Positions 6,993 through 13,364 of a stretch of DNA of 16,910 nucleotides are shown piece by piece; within the stretch, counting starts at the first letter, position 1, and every line of letters starts with the position of its first letter. The DNA is from UPXZ01 sp018055865. Lineage in GTDB: Bacteria > Bacteroidota > Bacteroidia > Bacteroidales > Paludibacteraceae. The stretch lies in the NCBI GenBank assembly GCA_964292695.1, contig CAXYWB010000048.1:1-16910 (forward strand), given 5' to 3'. A program made the position numbers and the translations under genes. The notes under the pieces were generated by a model. It made no database searches. It was not told the origin of the DNA and was given only the letters and a program-made list of their open reading frames with translations.

Positions 6993-7286
6993 TTAGTTAG
7001 AAGTACAACTTTGAATGCAGGAAAGAATTTGCGTAATTTGCTTATTTTTCAATGAGTAAAAACAATTTTTCCCGTCTTTTCGACAATTCAAAACACCTCT
7101 TGCCCGCATATCGGTGAGGTGGTGCGACAGCAATGATTGTTCACAATCCAGTTCTTCTACCAATTGAGAAACAGACAACTCATCCGACTCGTTTAGCAAA
7201 GAGATTACCCTCAAACGGGTTGCGTTTGATATGGCTTTCAGCATATAGGCTGCATCTTCCATTTTTTCTACATCTTCTTTGTTCAT
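6993..7286 (-). CDS. ArsR/SmtB-family transcriptional repressor
   Basis: This 97-residue winged-helix repressor heads the operon. The helix-turn-helix reads LSVSQLVEELDCEQSLLSHHLTDMRARGVL (37-66), and the wing contains CRKDGKNCFYSL (68-79). Five cysteines are present: Cys48 in the recognition region, Cys68 and Cys75 on the wing, and Cys90 and Cys94 in the C-terminal helix. The arsenic-sensing ELCVCDL motif is replaced by ELSVSQL, so a classical helix-3 As/Cd site is absent. The inducer is probably sensed by the other cysteines and could be a persulfide, oxidant or different soft metal. A 9-2-9 inverted repeat upstream (7316-7335) beside the promoter strongly suggests autorepression of the whole operon. 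Confidence 0.88.
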   Translation of the reverse strand: MNKEDVEKMEDAAYMLKAISNATRLRVISLLNESDELSVSQLVEELDCEQSLLSHHLTDMRARGVLNCRKDGKNCFYSLKNKQITQILSCIQSCTSN

Positions 7287-7306
7287 GTTATTTTCGAATT
7301 ACAATG

Positions 7307-7314
7307 CAAATGTA
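7307..7314 (-). promoter_or_regulatory. -7 promoter box of the ArsR operon
   Basis: On the minus strand this reads TACATTTG, matching TAnnTTTG, 20 nt before the ArsR start codon. It abuts the operator palindrome directly, so repressor bound there would block polymerase. No TTTG -33 box is visible. Confidence 0.55.
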
Positions 7315-7315
7315 T

Positions 7316-7335
7316 GAATATATGTTCATATATTC
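7316..7335. promoter_or_regulatory. Probable ArsR operator, 9-2-9 inverted repeat
   Basis: GAATATATG (7316-7324), TT, CATATATTC (7327-7335) is a perfect inverted repeat. The size, AT-rich core and ATAT-TTCA-like half-sites fit SmtB/ArsR-family operators (12-2-12 type). The flanks extend the symmetry imperfectly (GTAT on the left, GATAC on the right). It lies just upstream of the -7 box of the minus-strand operon, the expected place for repression. Confidence 0.75.
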
Positions 7336-7428
7336 GATACTTTTTTATTTTTTTTAACAAATTAACGTTCGAACGAATGTCTAAACTAAAAAACGATAAA
7401 ATAGAAAGCAAACTTTAAGAATTAACTG

Positions 7429-7436
7429 TATCTTTG
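7429..7436 (+). promoter_or_regulatory. Candidate -7 promoter box for aroB
   Basis: TATCTTTG matches TAnnTTTG and lies 17 nt before the aroB ATG at 7454, predicting a very short leader of about 10-12 nt. No TTTG -33 box is obvious. Confidence 0.5.
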
Positions 7437-7453
7437 TATTATAAAAAATAGGA

Positions 7454-8503
7454 ATGTTAAACCCAAACACAATAATTAGTAATGATATTGTCCGATTGCT
7501 TGAGCGGGAATTAATATCATGGTCGGGCGACGAAATATATATTCTTACTGACACCAATACCCGGGAAAAATGTCTGCCTTTACTTTTTGGTTCCGATAAA
7601 TTAAAATACAGCCACCAAATTACTATTCCGGCGGGCGACGACAAGAAAAACCCCGATTCACTGCTGCAAATATGGAAATACTTATCCGAAAACGGAGCAA
7701 CCCGTAAATCGCTGATGATCAACTTAGGAGGAGGTATGATAACGGATATTGGAGGATTTGCGGCAGCCACTTTCAAACGCGGTATTGCATTTATTAATGT
7801 ATCGACAACGCTGCTGGGAGCAGTAGATGCGGCCACCGGCGGAAAAACGGGAATCAACTTTCTGGGACTGAAAAATGAAATAGGCGCTTTTGCTCCTGCA
7901 AAAAAGGTAATCGTCAACGTCGATTTTTTCCGAACGCTGGATGATAAAAATTTTCGCTCGGGATATGCTGAGATGATAAAACACGCACTGATCAGCAGCC
8001 ACAAAGATCTGGGCGAAGTATTAGGATTTGATTTGTATGAAATTGATTATGAGAAGCTTAACACTCTGTTGGTTCGCAGTATTGAAATAAAAGAAACAAT
8101 AGTGGCTGCCGATCCGGACGAAAAAGGTATTCGCAAATCGCTGAATTTGGGCCATACCATTGCCCACGCTATGGAAAGCTGGAGTTACAAATCCGGAAAT
8201 CCGATACTGCATGGTTACGCAGTTGCCTGGGGGTTGATTTGTGAGCTTTACCTATCGCATATCAAACTCGGTTTTCCGAAAGATGAATTGCTTAAACTTA
8301 AATATTTTATCAATGAAAACTACGGTAAATATGACTGTGGCTGCAAAGATTACTCAGAAATTCTTGAATTGATGAAACACGACAAAAAAAACGAAAGCAA
8401 GGAAATTAATTTTACCCTGCTATCAGACATTGGTGACGTAAAAATAAACCAAACGGCCACGAAGGAAGAGATAGAAGAATGTCTCGATTTTCTGGCTTAT
8501 TAA
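7454..8503 (+). CDS. aroB: 3-dehydroquinate synthase
   Basis: This 349-residue enzyme converts DAHP to 3-dehydroquinate, the second step of the shikimate pathway to aromatic amino acids. It uses NAD and a divalent metal (usually Zn or Co). Readable motifs include the NAD-binding block INLGGGMITDIGGFAAATFKRG (89-110), the core VSTTLLGAVDAATGGKTGIN (116-135), and metal ligands expected at Glu173 (SGYAEMIKHA), a His of NLGHTIAHAME (His234 or His238) and His253 (ILHGYAVAWG). Length is normal for the family (about 340-370). It starts 17 nt after a -7 box, and the CoA-binding protein gene begins 13 nt after its stop, so those two are probably one transcript. It diverges from the ArsR operon. Confidence 0.95.
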   Translation: MLNPNTIISNDIVRLLERELISWSGDEIYILTDTNTREKCLPLLFGSDKLKYSHQITIPAGDDKKNPDSLLQIWKYLSENGATRKSLMINLGGGMITDIGGFAAATFKRGIAFINVSTTLLGAVDAATGGKTGINFLGLKNEIGAFAPAKKVIVNVDFFRTLDDKNFRSGYAEMIKHALISSHKDLGEVLGFDLYEIDYEKLNTLLVRSIEIKETIVAADPDEKGIRKSLNLGHTIAHAMESWSYKSGNPILHGYAVAWGLICELYLSHIKLGFPKDELLKLKYFINENYGKYDCGCKDYSEILELMKHDKKNESKEINFTLLSDIGDVKINQTATKEEIEECLDFLAY

Positions 8504-8516
8504 TCATAGACTTAGC

Positions 8517-8873
8517 ATGAAAACTTTAATCATAGGAGCTTCCGACAATCCCGATCGTTACTCTTTCAAGGCTGCTGAACGACTATTAAACCACGGACAC
8601 CAAATAGAACTTCTCGGCTTACGCCCCAAAACTATTTTCGGACAAACGATAGAAACTGAAAAAAAACAATTTTCTGATATTGATACTGTTACACTCTATA
8701 TTGGCTCGCAACGTCAGCCTGAATACTACCAATATATCGTATCTTTGAATCCACGGAGGGTAATTTTTAATCCCGGAACAGAAAATGAAGAATTTTATAA
8801 AGTTCTGAAAGAAAATAACATAGAAGCAGAGGTGGCTTGCACGCTCGTTTTGTTGGGAACCGGGCAATATTAA
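8517..8873 (+). CDS. CoA-binding (Rossmann-fold) domain protein, YccU-like
   Basis: This 118-residue single-domain cytosolic protein of the CoA_binding_2 type has LIIGASDNPDRYSFKAAERLLNHGHQI at the N-terminus, where the nucleotide-binding GAS.NP turn and first helix lie, then a Rossmann pattern ending in NPGTENEEF (81-89) and VACTLVLL. The domain resembles that of succinyl-CoA synthetases, but no catalytic part is present. Family members are poorly characterised; CoA binding is known only for some. It sits 13 nt downstream of aroB and is probably co-transcribed. A hairpin repeat begins at the last base of its stop codon. Confidence 0.82.
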   Translation: MKTLIIGASDNPDRYSFKAAERLLNHGHQIELLGLRPKTIFGQTIETEKKQFSDIDTVTLYIGSQRQPEYYQYIVSLNPRRVIFNPGTENEEFYKVLKENNIEAEVACTLVLLGTGQY

Positions 8874-8905
8874 AGCCCATCCAAACCTTCCCGAAGGGAG
8901 GGCTT
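8873..8905 (+). repeat. Dispersed hairpin repeat between the CoA-binding gene and dapB
   Basis: AAGCCC (8873-8878) pairs with GGGCTT (8900-8905), and an inner stem forms around CTTCCCGAAGGG (8888-8899). It begins on the stop codon of the preceding gene. It could act as a weak terminator, but no T-tract follows. It looks like the GC-rich intergenic repeats common in Bacteroidota; this rests on general familiarity, not a search. Confidence 0.65.
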
Positions 8906-8959
8906 AAAGAATGCCAAAAACAAAATTTTATAAAAAACAATAAAAACTCCAATCATAAA

Positions 8960-8988
8960 AAACCTACCCTAAGGGAAGTTGAAAGGCT
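8960..8988 (+). repeat. Second, diverged copy in the dapB leader
   Basis: The core AAACCTACCCTAAGGGA matches AAACCTTCCCGAAGGGA of the copy at 8873-8905 at 15 of 17 positions, in the same orientation. A later AAAGGCT resembles the GGGCTT end. It stops two bases before the dapB start codon, so it forms most of the immediate leader. Confidence 0.5.
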
Positions 8989-8989
8989 G

Positions 8990-9706
8990 ATGAAAATAGC
9001 ATTAATAGGATACGGAAAGATGGGCAAAACCATCGAAAGAATTGCGCGTGAACGCGGACATGAGCTTGTATCAATCATCGATATAGACAATCGTGATGAT
9101 TTCAGGTCGGAAGCGTTCAAAAGCGCTGATGTGGCTATTGAATTTACAATGCCGCAAGTAGTGCTGGGAAACCTGGAAGAAGCTTTCAGGGCCGGAGTTC
9201 CCGTGGTATCGGGCACAACAGGCTGGACTGAGCATCTGGATGAGGTGAAAGCCAAGGTTGAAAGAAATAATTATACATTGTTCTGGTCTTCGAACTTTAG
9301 TATGGGCGTAAATATCTTTATGACTCTGAACAACTATCTGGCAAAAATCATGAACCGTTTTCCGGACTATAATGTAGAAATGACCGAAATTCACCACACT
9401 CAAAAACTTGACGCTCCATCCGGAACAGCCATTACGCTGGCTGAAGGAATGCTTGAGAGTCTGGACAGAAAATCCAAATGGGTAAAAGAAATCGAGAATC
9501 AGGCAGATGAACTGGCTATAAAATCCATTCGGGAAGGTCTGGTACCCGGAATCCACACCATTCGATACGAAAGTGCTGTTGACAGTATCGAAATCACCCA
9601 CGATGCCAAAAGCCGCGAAGGATTTGCACTGGGAGCGGTAATTGCAGCCGAATTTACTGCCGGTAAAAAAGGATTTTTGGGAATGAGCGATTTATTGAAG
9701 TTCTAA
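8990..9706 (+). CDS. dapB: 4-hydroxy-tetrahydrodipicolinate reductase
   Basis: This 238-residue cytosolic enzyme of the diaminopimelate/lysine pathway reduces hydroxy-tetrahydrodipicolinate with NAD(P)H. The N-terminal dinucleotide fold begins MKIALIGYGKMGKTIE (1-16). SGTTGW (74-79) and SSNFSMGVNIF (100-110) are typical. The catalytic and substrate-binding signature is EIHHTQKLDAPSGTA (133-147), with the His pair at 135-136 and Lys139. It is shorter than the E. coli enzyme (273 residues), as usual in Bacteroidota. The start at 8990 is chosen because the Rossmann motif begins right there; the frame stays open to an ATG at 8837, but that would translate the two hairpin repeats. The next gene, lepB, starts 98 nt later. 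Confidence 0.94.
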   Translation: MKIALIGYGKMGKTIERIARERGHELVSIIDIDNRDDFRSEAFKSADVAIEFTMPQVVLGNLEEAFRAGVPVVSGTTGWTEHLDEVKAKVERNNYTLFWSSNFSMGVNIFMTLNNYLAKIMNRFPDYNVEMTEIHHTQKLDAPSGTAITLAEGMLESLDRKSKWVKEIENQADELAIKSIREGLVPGIHTIRYESAVDSIEITHDAKSREGFALGAVIAAEFTAGKKGFLGMSDLLKF

Positions 9707-9804
9707 CCTTTTGATAACCGCACATTATTAAATACTAATTTCGAAAATCAATTTTTCTCATACATTTTTTAAAAAATTTACCCGAACCAACCCATTAATG
9801 CTAT

Positions 9805-11295
9805 ATGACAACTCAAACGAATTCTCAACATGCCTCTCGTTTCAACAAACCACGCAGTCAGTGGATTAAAGCCATTTTTTGGTGTATAATTTATATCTTA
9901 TTCGTAATCTGGCTGAACAATTACTGGTGGATGCTGGTGCTCCCGCTGGTATTCGACGCATTTATCACCAAATATATACCCTGGACCTGGTGGAAAAACT
10001 CCAAAAGTAAAACAGTCCGCTCGGTAATGAGCTGGGTTGATGCCATTGGTTTTGCGCTGATAGCTGTATATCTGATCAACAATTATCTTTTTCAGAATTA
10101 TCAGATACCTACATCGTCACTGGAGAAAACATTGCTTGTAGGCGATTTTCTGGCAGTAAGCAAAGCCAGTTTTGGCCCTCGGGTACCGATGACTCCGTTA
10201 TCTTTTCCTTTGGTTCAAAATACATTTCCGATTGTGAATTCGAAATCATATTTGGAAAAGCCTCAGGTGAAATACAGAAGGCTGAAAGGTCATGATTCCA
10301 TTGAAAGAAACGACATTGTCGTATTCAACTTTCCGGCAGGCGACACCATTGCATTCAAAGCGCAAAATCCTGATTATTACACACTTTGCTACCGTGAAGG
10401 ATTAGCATATATCATTAATTATCTGCAAGTGGAACCCACAGCAGAACTTTGCTATCAATATGGCCGCGAAATAGTAAAATCCAAGGCAGCTCAATATGGC
10501 GAAATCATGTACCGGCCGGTTGACCGACGTGAAAACTACGTTAAACGTTGCGTGGGGCTACCGGGCGACACATTGCAGATAGTCAACAATCAAATAGTAG
10601 TGAACGGAACTCCGCAACCTGCATTTCCGGGCATTCAGTTTAATTATTTCGTTCAAACCGACGGAACCCGCTTAAGTCGTCAGGCACTCGATGAAATGAA
10701 CATCAGCAACGAAGATTACTGGGAAATAGACAATGCCGAAAGATTTGAACTTCTGAAAACACTTGGATTGAACACCAATTATCCCGTGTATCATTTCCCA
10801 TTGACTGAAGAATCGTACAAGCAGATGCAAAACACACGCGGAGTTACCAAACTGGTAATTGAACCTGACTCTGCATTTGTATTCCACCGAAACGACGACG
10901 ATGTATATCCGCTCGGAGGAGGTTTGACATGGACAAGAGACAATTACGGACCCATTTTTATTCCCAAAAAAGGGAGTACAATTGCCTTGAATAAAGACAC
11001 TTACCCGGTTTACGAACGCTGCATCAGAAATTACGAAGGGAATAAAACCGAGGTGAAAAACGGCAAGTATTATATCAATGATAAACCAGCTGCGAGCTAC
11101 ACATTCAACATGGATTATTACTGGATGATGGGCGATAACAGGCATAAATCATCGGATTCGCGCTATTGGGGATTTGTACCCGAAGACCATGTTGTAGGAA
11201 GACCCATGTTTGTGTGGTTATCACTGAATAAAGACAAATCGCTTTTCAATGGCAAAATCCGGTTTGACAGGTTCTTTAAGGATGCAAAAAAATAG
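9805..11295 (+). CDS. lepB: Signal peptidase I
   Basis: This 496-residue inner-membrane peptidase removes signal peptides from exported proteins. N-terminal hydrophobic segments lie at about 21-37, 41-54 and 80-96. The catalytic serine is Ser105 in QIPTSSLEKTL, where the usual Met after Ser is Leu. The general-base lysine is Lys247 in NYVKRCVGLPGD (244-255). The C-terminal box is YYWMMGDNRHKSSDSRYWG (438-456). About 180 residues separate the lysine box from the last box, making the protein much longer than E. coli LepB (324); enlarged forms are common in Bacteroidota. Many Bacteroides genomes carry two adjacent lepB genes here; only one is present. Its stop overlaps the start assigned to the next gene by 14 nt, suggesting translational coupling. 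Confidence 0.93.
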   Translation: MTTQTNSQHASRFNKPRSQWIKAIFWCIIYILFVIWLNNYWWMLVLPLVFDAFITKYIPWTWWKNSKSKTVRSVMSWVDAIGFALIAVYLINNYLFQNYQIPTSSLEKTLLVGDFLAVSKASFGPRVPMTPLSFPLVQNTFPIVNSKSYLEKPQVKYRRLKGHDSIERNDIVVFNFPAGDTIAFKAQNPDYYTLCYREGLAYIINYLQVEPTAELCYQYGREIVKSKAAQYGEIMYRPVDRRENYVKRCVGLPGDTLQIVNNQIVVNGTPQPAFPGIQFNYFVQTDGTRLSRQALDEMNISNEDYWEIDNAERFELLKTLGLNTNYPVYHFPLTEESYKQMQNTRGVTKLVIEPDSAFVFHRNDDDVYPLGGGLTWTRDNYGPIFIPKKGSTIALNKDTYPVYERCIRNYEGNKTEVKNGKYYINDKPAASYTFNMDYYWMMGDNRHKSSDSRYWGFVPEDHVVGRPMFVWLSLNKDKSLFNGKIRFDRFFKDAKK

Positions 11296-12001
11296 AACAC
11301 AAGCTATCCTACAACCCCTTGAAAGGGACGTTGACAGCGTATCAAATTCAATAAATAGCATTAAATCCGCGCATTTAAGTTCTCCATTTAGGGAGTTAAG
11401 GGGTAAGGTTTGTTTCTCCACGGCCTATCTCCCACCTGTTTCGTACTTTGCAGTTTTGCTGCATGCAGAAAACGTTTGGCTCGAAGCATGTGAAAATTAC
11501 GTGAAACAATCCTACAGAAACCGATGCCGGATAGCTACGGCAAACGGTGTAGAAACGCTGAGTATTCCGGTGGAGAGCAATAGCGGACAAAAAAATCCGA
11601 TTCGCGACGTGAGAATCTCGACGCACGGTAACTGGCAGCTAACTCACTGGAGGGCTATTACTTCAGCATACATGAACAGCCCGTTCTTTGAGTATTACCA
11701 GGACGATTTTCGACCTTTCTACGAAAATAAATGGACTTTTCTTTGGGATTACAATCATGAATTGCTAACTTTGATACTTCAATTGTTGAATGAAAATCCG
11801 AAAATTATACTGTCGGAAATATATCAGGATAAATCGAATGAAATCAATGATTTTCGTGAAATAATTCATCCAAAAAAAGATCCGGTATTCCTCTCAAAAT
11901 CCTATTATCAGGTTTTTGAAAATAAATTCGGTTTTTTACCCGATTTAAGTATCATTGATTTATTGTTTAATATGGGGAATGAGGCAGTGATGATGCTTTA
12001 A
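11282..12001 (+). CDS. WbqC-family protein with repeat-encoded N-terminal extension
   Basis: This 239-residue protein belongs to the WbqC family, associated with polysaccharide or lipopolysaccharide genes and without an assigned reaction in most bacteria. The conserved core begins at about residue 43: FSTAYLPPVSYFAVL (45-59), then ENYVKQSYRNRCRI (71-84), then a WQLTHWRAITSAYMNSPFFEYY block. The first 42 residues are not family-like; they are translated from two inverted hairpin repeats (11304-11333 and 11377-11404). No in-frame ATG, GTG or TTG lies between codon 1 and the core, so the start at 11282 (or 11249 further into lepB) must be used unless a non-standard codon serves. The overlap with lepB suggests coupling. 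The lepB-wbqC order is, from memory, common in Bacteroidales. Confidence 0.8.
   Translation: MQKNRTQAILQPLERDVDSVSNSINSIKSAHLSSPFRELRGKVCFSTAYLPPVSYFAVLLHAENVWLEACENYVKQSYRNRCRIATANGVETLSIPVESNSGQKNPIRDVRISTHGNWQLTHWRAITSAYMNSPFFEYYQDDFRPFYENKWTFLWDYNHELLTLILQLLNENPKIILSEIYQDKSNEINDFREIIHPKKDPVFLSKSYYQVFENKFGFLPDLSIIDLLFNMGNEAVMML
11304..11333 (-). repeat. Diverged hairpin repeat, left member of an inverted pair inside wbqC
   Basis: The stem is CCCCT (11315-11319), loop TGAA (11320-11323), AGGGA (11324-11328). It is the same layout as the copy at 12009-12033 (CCCCC-TGAA-GGGGG). The innermost pair has changed from C-G to T-A on both sides, which keeps pairing; the outermost pair is broken. 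Both flanks (CT.. and ..TTG) also resemble that copy. Confidence 0.6.
11377..11404 (+). repeat. Diverged hairpin repeat, right member of an inverted pair inside wbqC
   Basis: Over 28 positions it matches the reverse complement of 12009-12036 at 22. The stem changes include a compensatory pair (T11383 with A11394 replacing C-G), while one pair is lost. It lies opposite in orientation to the copy at 11304-11333, 43 nt away, as in the pair before ilvE. Confidence 0.65.
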
Positions 12002-12008
12002 AAGGCCT

Positions 12009-12033
12009 GCCCCCTAACCCCCTGAAGGGGGAA
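12009..12033 (-). repeat. GC-rich hairpin repeat, left arm of a 25-bp perfect inverted repeat
   Basis: It consists of a C-run, TAA, C-run, TGAA, G-run, AA. It contains its own small hairpin, CCCCC-TGAA-GGGGG (12018-12031). It begins 8 nt after the wbqC stop codon and is an exact reverse complement of 12122-12146. Confidence 0.85.
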
Positions 12034-12121
12034 CTTGTGGTAAAAGTCAGAGGATTCTGAAACATTGAGATACAAATTAAATAAAAAAATATATAAAACT
12101 AACTTTATAAACGCTCTTATA

Positions 12122-12146
12122 TTCCCCCTTCAGGGGGTTAGGGGGC
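12122..12146 (+). repeat. GC-rich hairpin repeat, right arm of a 25-bp perfect inverted repeat
   Basis: This is an exact reverse complement of 12009-12033 with 88 nt between the arms. Its own hairpin is CCCCC-TTCA-GGGGG (12124-12137). It ends 17 nt before the ilvE start codon, inside the leader. The 88-nt spacer is AT-rich and encodes nothing recognisable. Confidence 0.85.
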
Positions 12147-12163
12147 TAATTACTTATTCTATT

Positions 12164-13186
12164 ATGGAAAACATAGATTGGAGCAATTTGGGTTTCGGTT
12201 ATATGAGAACCGATTACAACGTTCGCTGTACCTACAAAGATGGTGCCTGGGGTGAAATCAGAACATTTGAAGACGAAAACATCACGATGCACATGGCAGC
12301 AACCTGCCTGCATTACGGTCAGGAAGCCTTCGAAGGACTGAAAGCATTCAAAGGGAAAGACGGCAAAATTCGCATTTTCCGGCTGGATGAGAATGCCAAA
12401 CGCCTTCAGTCATCTTGCGAAGGTATTATGATGGCAAAATTACCGGTGAAAATATTTGAAGAAGCTGTTCTTAAAGTGGTAAAACTGAACGAACGGTTCG
12501 TACCTCCATACGAATCGGGAGCATCGCTCTATATTCGTCCGCTGCTCATCGGCACCAGTGCTCAGGTAGGTGTGAAGCCTGCCAAAGAATACGAATTCCT
12601 TATATTCGTAACTCCGGTAGGACCTTATTTCAAAGGCGGATTTGCCACTACTCCTTATGTAATCATGCGTGAATACGACCGTGCAGCACCACTGGGCACA
12701 GGCATTTATAAAGTAGGCGGCAATTATGCAGCCAGTATGGTAGCCGGCATGAAAGCCCACGAAATGGGTTATTCGGCTGTATTCTATCTGGATGCCAAAG
12801 AGAAAAAATACATCGACGAATGCGGCGCTGCCAATTTCTTCGGAATCAAAAACGATACCTACATCACTCCTAAATCTAGTTCCATCCTGCCCTCCATCAC
12901 CAACAAAAGTTTGATGGTGCTTGCCGAAGAACTGGGCATGAAAGTGGAACAACGGGTAGTACCTGAAGAAGAACTGGCTACTTTCGAAGAAGCCGGAGCT
13001 TGCGGTACAGCAGCTGTAATAAGCCCGATAGAACGTATAGACGACCTACAGGAAAACAAAACCTACATCATTTCCAAAGACGGAAAACCCGGTAAATGGA
13101 GCGAAAAACTGTATCATAAACTACGCGCCATTCAATACGGTGATGAGCCTGACACACACGGCTGGATAACAATTGTAAATCCATAA
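12164..13186 (+). CDS. ilvE: Branched-chain amino acid aminotransferase
   Basis: This 340-residue PLP enzyme (fold class IV) interconverts valine, leucine and isoleucine with their 2-oxo acids. The PLP lysine is Lys183 in GTGIYKVGGNYAAS. Other family motifs are LHYGQEAFEGLKAFKGKDG (about 44-62), SLYIRPLLIG, and EEAGACGTAAVISPI near the C-terminus. The start at 12164 (MENIDWSNLGFGYM) is chosen because it is followed directly by family-like sequence. The frame is open to 12065, but that stretch would translate the right-hand hairpin repeat. The leader contains the inverted-repeat pair and a weak -7-like TAACTTTA at 12100-12107. It is separated from the S46 peptidase by 178 nt without an obvious terminator. 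Confidence 0.93.
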   Translation: MENIDWSNLGFGYMRTDYNVRCTYKDGAWGEIRTFEDENITMHMAATCLHYGQEAFEGLKAFKGKDGKIRIFRLDENAKRLQSSCEGIMMAKLPVKIFEEAVLKVVKLNERFVPPYESGASLYIRPLLIGTSAQVGVKPAKEYEFLIFVTPVGPYFKGGFATTPYVIMREYDRAAPLGTGIYKVGGNYAASMVAGMKAHEMGYSAVFYLDAKEKKYIDECGAANFFGIKNDTYITPKSSSILPSITNKSLMVLAEELGMKVEQRVVPEEELATFEEAGACGTAAVISPIERIDDLQENKTYIISKDGKPGKWSEKLYHKLRAIQYGDEPDTHGWITIVNP

Positions 13187-13364
13187 ACTCCTACAAGAAC
13201 ATTTTTTGAGAAAAATCAGATTGCTTTCTACAAAACGAATAAAATTGCTGACAGTATTTGGAAAATCTGTCAGTAGTTTTTATATTTCAGAATTAATTAA
13301 AAAACAATTAACAACAAACAAATTCTCCAAATCCATTAATCGTGGAAATGGATTTAATTTTTTT

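Noticed and set aside
8837..8989. Upstream extension of DapB
   Set aside because: It would translate two hairpin repeats and overlap the CoA-binding gene; the Rossmann motif begins exactly at the ATG at 8990.
12009..12146. Insertion sequence or MITE with target duplication
   Set aside because: No transposase, no clear direct repeats flanking the pair, and the arms match other single copies in the window; a dispersed hairpin repeat explains it better.
12065..12163. Upstream extension of the branched-chain aminotransferase
   Set aside because: It would translate the right-hand repeat arm (12122-12146); conserved sequence starts at 12164.
13206..13364. Upstream extension of the S46 peptidase
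   Set aside because: It places 53 residues in front of a clear signal peptide; more likely leader.
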